DNA from: Sandaracinaceae bacterium
Lineage (GTDB): Bacteria; Myxococcota_A; Polyangia; Polyangiales; JAFGIB01
Assembly: GCA_017881055.1 (NCBI GenBank)
Contig: JADGRF010000218.1
Span: 23,468 to 87,467 of the forward strand
Reading direction: 5' to 3'
DNA length: 64,000 nt
The notes beneath the pieces are model-generated. The model had not been told where the DNA came from, ran no database searches, and was given only the letters and a program-made list of their open reading frames with translations. The stretch's first letter is position 1. Every line of letters starts with the position of its first letter. Shown here one piece after another: positions 58,115 to 64,000 of this stretch. Position numbers and translations under genes: made by a program.

Positions 58115-58207
58115 ATTCGGCCGGTCGAACCGAACTTTTAGAGGCCGAAGTGCCAAGTGTCAAACGAAAATTCGGTTAGCCCCGGGTGGTAGCCGAATAA
58201 AATTCGG
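58115..58207. promoter_or_regulatory. Cluster of (A)TTCGG/CCGAA(T) half-sites upstream of lrp-gltBD
   Basis: ATTCGG 58115-58120, CCGAAC 58130-58135, CCGAA 58144-58148, ATTCGG 58170-58175, CCGAAT-aaa-ATTCGG 58193-58207. Confidence 0.6.
58135..58163 (-). promoter_or_regulatory. Predicted sigma70-type promoter for lrp-gltBD
   Basis: On - strand TTGACA (58158-58163), 17-nt spacer, TAAAAG (58135-58140). Confidence 0.55.
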
Positions 58208-58283
58208 AAACGTGTTCCGATAGCTGGAACGCTGTCCCACGGGTGTTCGTGATTTGCACGCTGGGCGACGCCACCGGCGCACC

Positions 58284-58326
58284 AAAAGAAAGAGGGCTCG
58301 ACCCGCAATGGATCGAACCCTCTTTT
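58284..58326 (-). terminator. Rho-independent terminator of porin gene
   Basis: - strand AAAGAGGGTTCGA ... TCGAGCCCTCTTTCTTTT; one G-U pair in RNA and T-rich 3' tail. Confidence 0.85.
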
Positions 58327-58371
58327 CACTCTCGCGCTGCGACGCCCGCGGCGTCGCGAGCTGCGCTGCGA

Positions 58372-59622
58372 TCAGAACGTGAACTCGGCCGCGACCTCAG
58401 TCAGGAACTGAGCCTTCTTCAGACCGCTCTTCTCGGCCAAGACCTTCTCGGTCGCGATGTCGGCGCGCAGGTCGGCTCGCAGCTTGAAGCCTTCGACGAT
58501 CTTGTAGCCGGGCGTCAGGGTCACGTCGATGTAGTTTGCCTTGGTGCCGAGCACGCGAGCGCCGCCCGCATCGTCGAACCACTCGAGACGGCTACCGAAG
58601 CTGAAGTCGCCGCTGGTGTAGACCGGCTGCACGCCGAGACCGAACCACGACGCCGTCTTGCCGGTGGCGACGTTGGCGTGCGGCTGCATGCCGAAGTTGC
58701 CCTGGAAGTTCAGCACGAACGAGTCGCTCAGCGTGGCAGCACCGGTGAGATCGACCGAGAGCCGGTGATTCTTGTCGTTGGGCTGCTCGGAGCCGAAGCT
58801 CGCCGACAGCTGAACCCACGCCGAGGAGCTGGGCGTAAACTTGGCGGCGCCGATGATGGTCTTCATCGAGTTGTTGTCGACGATGTTGTCCCAGCCGTTC
58901 ACCACACCGATGCCGAGGTTGATCTGGTCGGTGACCTGCGAGTGCGCCTTGAAGCCGGTGTGATAGACGGGCTCAGCGTAGTGGTAGAGCAAGCCGTGCG
59001 TGACGGTCGGGTTCGACGGCGCGCCGACGACCTCGATGCCTTCGTACGTGACGAACTTACCGGCGGTGAGCGTCCACGTGCCGCCCGTGTACGCGCCGTA
59101 AGCTTCCTGCACGTCGATCAGGCCCTGAAGAGCGGCCGGGTACGCGTACTCGTTCACGATCGCGTCCGTGCCGACGTCGACGCCGACGTGGACCAACAAC
59201 GCGTCCGACAGCTTGTGGTCGACGTTCAAGTGGGCCGAGTGCAGGATGAAGCTGTGCCCCGTGGGGTTGTACGGGGTGAGCGGAACCGGTGCGTGCGAGG
59301 TGATGTTCGTGAAGTTCACGGAGTAACCGGTCGAGATGTAACCGCCGATGGTGGTCGCGCTCGGGGCAGCAGCCGGCGCCGCATCAGCGACGGGCGCAGC
59401 TTCCAGCACGGGAGCCGGCGCGGCTTCCGGCATCGGAGCAGGCGCGGGCTCGGCCATCGGCATCGGCATCGGCGCCGGCGCGGGAGCGGCCGGAGCGGCA
59501 GCGGGCGCGGCAGGCGCGGGAGCGGCCGGAGCGGCCTGTCCCTGTGCCACCGCTGCGATCACAGGCAGGGACACCACGGCCATCAGTGCCGACAGTGCCA
59601 TTCGAAGAATCGTCTTATCCAT
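58372..59622 (-). CDS. Outer-membrane beta-barrel porin (OmpL-like/BBP2 type)
   Basis: Signal peptide, Ala/Pro-rich linker, beta-barrel pattern, terminal aromatic FTF. Confidence 0.75.
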   Translation of the reverse strand: MDKTILRMALSALMAVVSLPVIAAVAQGQAAPAAPAPAAPAAAPAAPAPAPMPMPMAEPAPAPMPEAAPAPVLEAAPVADAAPAAAPSATTIGGYISTGYSVNFTNITSHAPVPLTPYNPTGHSFILHSAHLNVDHKLSDALLVHVGVDVGTDAIVNEYAYPAALQGLIDVQEAYGAYTGGTWTLTAGKFVTYEGIEVVGAPSNPTVTHGLLYHYAEPVYHTGFKAHSQVTDQINLGIGVVNGWDNIVDNNSMKTIIGAAKFTPSSSAWVQLSASFGSEQPNDKNHRLSVDLTGAATLSDSFVLNFQGNFGMQPHANVATGKTASWFGLGVQPVYTSGDFSFGSRLEWFDDAGGARVLGTKANYIDVTLTPGYKIVEGFKLRADLRADIATEKVLAEKSGLKKAQFLTEVAAEFTF

Positions 59623-59716
59623 CGTGTCTCTCCTGCCCTTTATGTGGGGCTTAGTCTGCGGCTATGGGTCGGTTGGCTCCGCACAAGGCAACATCGTCAG
59701 TCGGTGTTTCAAAAAC

Positions 59717-59753
59717 GTTTCGCATGAGCAACAAGTTGTTTTGGACGCGAAAC
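59717..59753. promoter_or_regulatory. Nested symmetric 37-bp dyad upstream of porin
   Basis: GTTTCGC-N6-AACAA-G-TTGTT-N6-GCGAAAC. Confidence 0.5.
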
Positions 59754-59813
59754 AATCGCCGCGGTCAGTCGGGCGAGGGCGCGAGCGTGCGAGGGCTCGC
59801 GATCGCTGCGATT

Positions 59814-60938
59814 TCAACTAGCTGGCGGCGGATCGAGCGACTCGGCTTCGCTGCCGATCGCCTCGGTGATCCGCGAAAAACCTTCGGATCGGGCGCGCAT
59901 GGCGAGCTCGCGGGCGATCTTCGAGGGCAGTCCCGGACCGCCGTAGATGAGGCTGGTGTAGATCTGGACGAGCGTCGCGCCGGCACAGATCCGGGCCCAG
60001 GCGTCGTCTCCTGTTTCGATTCCGCCTGCCGCCACGAGCAGCACACGCGTACCGACCCGCGCGCGCAGACGGCGTAGCACCGCAAGGGAACGAGCCTTGA
60101 GCGGAGCGCCAGACAGCCCACCGGCTCCGCACGCCTCGACCTCGCGCGGATCGCTCGCGAGCCCGGTGCGAGCAATCGTAGTATTCGTTGCAATCAGCCC
60201 GTCGAGCGAGAGCTCGAGCGCAAGATCGCCGATCGCGTCGATGTCGTCGTCCGCGAGGTCCGGGGCGATCTTCAGCAGCAGGGGCACGCGCGGGTCGGCA
60301 GGACGTGCAGCGTCGAGCACCGCACGCACACGCACGAGCAGCGGTCGCAGCGTTGCAACTGCTTGCAGATCGCGCAGGCCCGGTGTGTTTGGCGAGCTGA
60401 CGTTGATCACCATGTAGTCGGCGTAGGGCGCGAGCAACTCGGCGCTCTTCGCGTAGTCGTCGATCACCAGCTCGTTCGGCGTGAGCTTGGTCTTGCCGAT
60501 GTTGATGCCGAGGCACGCGCGGCGCGAGCCAGCACGCGAAAGGCGCTCCGCGGCAGCGCGCGCGCCGCGGTTGTTGAAGCCCATGCGGTTGACGAGCGCG
60601 CGATCCTTCGGCAAGCGAAACAAACGCGGGCGCGGATTGCCGGGCTGAGGCTCGGCCGTGATCGTACCGACCTCGACGAAACCAAAACCGAGCGCGCCGA
60701 ACGCCTCGAAGGCCTGCGCGTCCTTGTCGAGACCGGCGGCGAGACCGAGCGGCGAGCTGAGCTCGCGACCAAACGCCTCGACCGCGAGCACAGGATCGGA
60801 CCAACGCAACAGGAGCCCCACGATGCGGGTACCAAACGGCAGCGCCGACAGTATGCGCATGCCCGCCATCACCAGGTGATGCGCGGTCTCCGCGGGCAGC
60901 GCATAGAGCAGGGGCCGCAGAACGAGCCGATAGAGCAT
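59814..60938 (-). CDS. pyrD: Dihydroorotate dehydrogenase (quinone)
   Basis: [41 protein letters not shown]. Confidence 0.96.
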   Translation of the reverse strand: MLYRLVLRPLLYALPAETAHHLVMAGMRILSALPFGTRIVGLLLRWSDPVLAVEAFGRELSSPLGLAAGLDKDAQAFEAFGALGFGFVEVGTITAEPQPGNPRPRLFRLPKDRALVNRMGFNNRGARAAAERLSRAGSRRACLGINIGKTKLTPNELVIDDYAKSAELLAPYADYMVINVSSPNTPGLRDLQAVATLRPLLVRVRAVLDAARPADPRVPLLLKIAPDLADDDIDAIGDLALELSLDGLIATNTTIARTGLASDPREVEACGAGGLSGAPLKARSLAVLRRLRARVGTRVLLVAAGGIETGDDAWARICAGATLVQIYTSLIYGGPGLPSKIARELAMRARSEGFSRITEAIGSEAESLDPPPAS

Positions 60939-61067
60939 GCGCGGGCGGAACTACCGCATTTCGCCCCGCATCAGAAGGGCCGAGCACGGGTAACGCGCCG
61001 GCAACGCGGGGGAAAGCCTTGCCGCGCTGCGCGTTTCAGTCTATTGGCGCGTAGCTTTTCGCTCGCC

Positions 61068-62648
61068 ATGGCCCATCCCAAAGATAAGCGCCGCACGTTC
61101 GCGATCATCTCGCACCCGGACGCCGGCAAGACCACGCTCACCGAGAAGCTGCTGCTGTACGGCGGCGCGATCCACGCGGCCGGTGCGGTCAAGTCACGCA
61201 AGGCGCAGCGCGCGGCGACCAGCGACTGGATGGAGATCGAGCGCAAGCGCGGCATCTCGGTCACGTCGAGCGCGATGGCGTTCGACTTCGGCGGCTACCG
61301 CTACAACCTGCTCGACACGCCGGGCCACCAGGACTTCAGCGAGGACACGTACCGCACACTGACCGCGGCCGACTGCGCGATCATGCTGATCGATGCCGCC
61401 AAGGGCGTCGAGACGCAGACCCGCAAGCTGTTCGAGGTCTGCCGGATGCGGGGCACGCCGATCGTGACGTTCGTGAACAAGCTCGATCGGCCCGCACGCG
61501 ATCCGATGGAGCTGATGACCGAGGTCGAAGAAGTGCTGAAGCTGCGCACGGCTCCGGTGACCTGGCCGGTCGGCAGCGGTGATCGCTTCCAAGGCGTCTA
61601 CGATCGCGCGCACAAGCAGGTGCTGACGTTCGAGCGCACCGCGCACAACGCGACCAAGGCGCCCGTGACCGTGAGTGGCATCGACGACCCGGCGCTCGAC
61701 GGCTTGCTCGGCGAAGATGCGGTGAAGACGCTGCGCGAAGAGATCGAGCTGCTCGACGGCGCCGGCGAGCACTACGATCAGGCGCGCTTTCTGGCTGGCG
61801 AGATCACGCCGGTGTTCTTCGGCTCGGCGCTCACGAACTTCGGCGTGGAGCCGTTCTTGCTCGCATTCGCGGCGATGTGCCCGACACCCGGCGCGCACAA
61901 GGCGAACGTCGGTGTGATCGAGCCGGAAGACGAACGCTTCAGCGGCTTCGTGTTCAAGGTGCAAGCGAACATGGATCCGTCGCACCGTGATCGCATCGCG
62001 TTTCTGCGCGTGTGCTCGGGCAAGTTCACGGGCGGCATGCGCGTGCATCACTTTCGGCTCGGCAAAGAGATTCGCTTGGCGCGCGCCGAGCAGCTGATGG
62101 CGCAAGAACGCCAGAGCGTGGACGAAGCCTGGGCCGGCGACATCATCGGCCTGTACGACCCGGGTCTATTTCGGATCGGCGACACACTCTCGACGGGCGA
62201 GCCGCTCTCGTTCGACACGGTGCCGCGCTTTTCGCCGGAGCACTTCGCGCGCATGGTGCTGCTCGATCCGATGAAGCGTAAGCAGATGCAAAAAGGCATC
62301 GAGCAGCTCTCGGAAGAAGGCACGATCCAGCTCTTCCTCGAGCCAGGCCGCGAGAAGGATCCGATCCTGGGCGTGGTCGGCGAGCTGCAGTTCGAGGTGC
62401 TCAAGTATCGGCTCGAGCACGAGTACGGCGCGAAGGTGGAGCTGGAACGCCTCGGCTACACGTACGCGCGCTGGGTCGACGGGCCGCAGACGCCGCAAGA
62501 GATCGCCAAGGCACGCATCGCGATGGGCGTGAGCGATCAGGACGGCCGGCCAGTTGCGTTGCTGCGCGACGACTGGGAGCTGCGCCGCGCGATCGCAGAC
62601 AACCCCACCTGGAAGTTCAACGGCACCGCGCCGATTCGCCCCAATTAG
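61068..62648 (+). CDS. prfC: Peptide chain release factor 3
   Basis: FAIISHPDAGKTTLTEKLLLYGGAIHAAGAVKSRK, RGISVTSSAM, DTPGHQDFSEDTYRTL. Confidence 0.97.
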   Translation: MAHPKDKRRTFAIISHPDAGKTTLTEKLLLYGGAIHAAGAVKSRKAQRAATSDWMEIERKRGISVTSSAMAFDFGGYRYNLLDTPGHQDFSEDTYRTLTAADCAIMLIDAAKGVETQTRKLFEVCRMRGTPIVTFVNKLDRPARDPMELMTEVEEVLKLRTAPVTWPVGSGDRFQGVYDRAHKQVLTFERTAHNATKAPVTVSGIDDPALDGLLGEDAVKTLREEIELLDGAGEHYDQARFLAGEITPVFFGSALTNFGVEPFLLAFAAMCPTPGAHKANVGVIEPEDERFSGFVFKVQANMDPSHRDRIAFLRVCSGKFTGGMRVHHFRLGKEIRLARAEQLMAQERQSVDEAWAGDIIGLYDPGLFRIGDTLSTGEPLSFDTVPRFSPEHFARMVLLDPMKRKQMQKGIEQLSEEGTIQLFLEPGREKDPILGVVGELQFEVLKYRLEHEYGAKVELERLGYTYARWVDGPQTPQEIAKARIAMGVSDQDGRPVALLRDDWELRRAIADNPTWKFNGTAPIRPN

Positions 62649-62712
62649 CGAAGCGAACGCGGTGCCAGCGGGCGCGCCGATTTCTGCTCGGAGCGTCGTC
62701 AGGTGCGCCTGG

Positions 62713-62940
62713 TCAGTCGACGTTGGCGGGCACGATCTGCGCTTCGAACACGAACAGGTTCGGATTGCTGGGATCGATCGTGGCGCGGACCCAGTGCGTG
62801 TTGCGCGCGCCGAACGTCTCGAGGCGCGTGAAGTTCGCGACGACACCGCCCGCCGGTCCGTTGAGCGGCATGTCGATCTTGAAGTAGTGACTGTCGCCGT
62901 GGACCAGCGCGACCTTGTCTGAGCCGACGACGACCCTCGT
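62713..62940 (-). pseudogene. Remnant of metallophosphoesterase-like secreted protein C-terminus
   Basis: KVALVHGDSHYFKIDMPL...NFTRLETFGARNTHWVRATIDPSNPNLFVFEAQIVPANVD is coherent, but no matching N-terminal domain is seen upstream. Confidence 0.45.
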
Positions 62941-63488
62941 CGCGGCAGACAACACTTGGCAGGCGCAAGCTGCGCGATCGGCACGCGGACGGCACATCGA
63001 CGTGAAACCGTCGTGACGCCATGTGACTGGCTAGCGTCCCGAGGCCGGACGCGCGCGCTTCTTTGCAAAGACTTCATCGTGTCGCCATACGACACAGGCC
63101 GGATCTCGTCGTTTGCGCGTGCCGCGTGAAAGCGGCGTTTCCAGCGGATCGGGTGCTGCGTCTTCGCCGATCAAGAAAGTGATCAGCGGCATCGGCCGCG
63201 CTCACCGACACGCGCTGGCGCAGAACGCTGCTTCGCATTCGAGCAGGCCACGCACCCAGCCGGCCGGCACGCGCATGTCTGAGATCGCGAGCAGCAACCG
63301 AGTTGCCCACGGTCACCTCCGACGGCAGCGCCGTGATCGCGCTGACCGCATGGCATGTCACGATGCGCACTTCCACTGCGAGCTCTCCGGTCTTCGGCGC
63401 GGGTTCGCTGCGAGTGTCCTCCGACCGAGCGCTGGCTCATGCTCTTAATGCGGAGCGCGGCGGGCAGGCCTTCGTGACCACAGCCGGC

Positions 63489-64000
63489 TCAGATCCACTT
63501 CCGCCACAGGATGAACATCTTCACGCCTTGGGTCAGCACCATGTAACCAACGAGCGTGAGCCCGAGCAGCGGCCAGTACAGCGACGGCAGCCGGCTGAAG
63601 CCGAGGTACGGCCCCAACGGGGAGAACGGGATCGAGACGCCGACGATCACGATGAACACGCTCATCAGTGTCACGAACCACGAGGCTCGGCTCTGAAAGA
63701 ACGGCAGCTTGTTGGTGCGAATAATGTGGATGATCACGGTCTGCGTCAGCAGGCTCTCGACGAACCAACCGGTCTGAAACAGGCTCGCGCTGTGTGCGGC
63801 GGCCTGGGGCGTCGCGACGTTCCAGCAGCCGAACACATAGAGCATCATGAAGAACGTCGAGTAGTCGAAGACGGAGGAGCAGGGGCCAATGAAGACGATG
63901 AAGCGGGTGAGCTCCTTGATGTCCCAGGCTCGTGGCGCCTGCAGGCGCTCGGCATCGACGTGGTCGGTCGGGATGGCGGTCTGGCCGATATCGTAGAGCA
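63489..64000 (-). CDS. mgtA: Magnesium-translocating P-type ATPase (MgtA type), C-terminal part; continues beyond window
   Basis: LYDIGQTAIPTDHVDAE...FIGPCSSVFDYSTFFMM...FQTGWFVESLLTQTVIIHIIRTNKLPFFQSRAS; frame open to base 64000. Confidence 0.9.
   Translation of the reverse strand, partial: LYDIGQTAIPTDHVDAERLQAPRAWDIKELTRFIVFIGPCSSVFDYSTFFMMLYVFGCWNVATPQAAAHSASLFQTGWFVESLLTQTVIIHIIRTNKLPFFQSRASWFVTLMSVFIVIVGVSIPFSPLGPYLGFSRLPSLYWPLLGLTLVGYMVLTQGVKMFILWRKWI

Overview
The window is a 64 kb high-GC, gene-dense bacterial chromosomal segment. Its gene content (many TPR proteins, lipoproteins, a DUF3516 helicase and caa3-like oxidase genes) suggests Myxococcota/Polyangia, but that is inference. 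It is mostly housekeeping: purF, purU, purD, purH; dapB/dapA; tyrA; an lrp-gltB-gltD operon; tgt/queA; pyrD; prfC; sodB; uppS; a cytochrome c oxidase operon; recQ plus a DUF3516 helicase; and the 3' end of an mgtA-like gene at the right edge. I found no tRNA, rRNA, CRISPR array, transposase or prophage. The most interesting signal is non-coding: three intergenic copies (25890-25999, 33713-33779, 36592-36744) of a structured palindromic element. All three share an exact 13-mer, GACGTAAGCCGCG. Their long terminal stems keep pairing although the sequence differs between copies. Other leads are a multi-site (A)TTCGG/CCGAA(T) operator array around a canonical-looking promoter upstream of lrp-gltBD, a symmetric nested 37-bp dyad upstream of a porin gene, a divergent RNase HII-like protein in an operon with RNase HI, a TPR protein with an apparently degenerate zincin-like domain, a zinc-ribbon protein with five TM[I/L]G motifs, and repeat-rich TPR and Gly-rich proteins.
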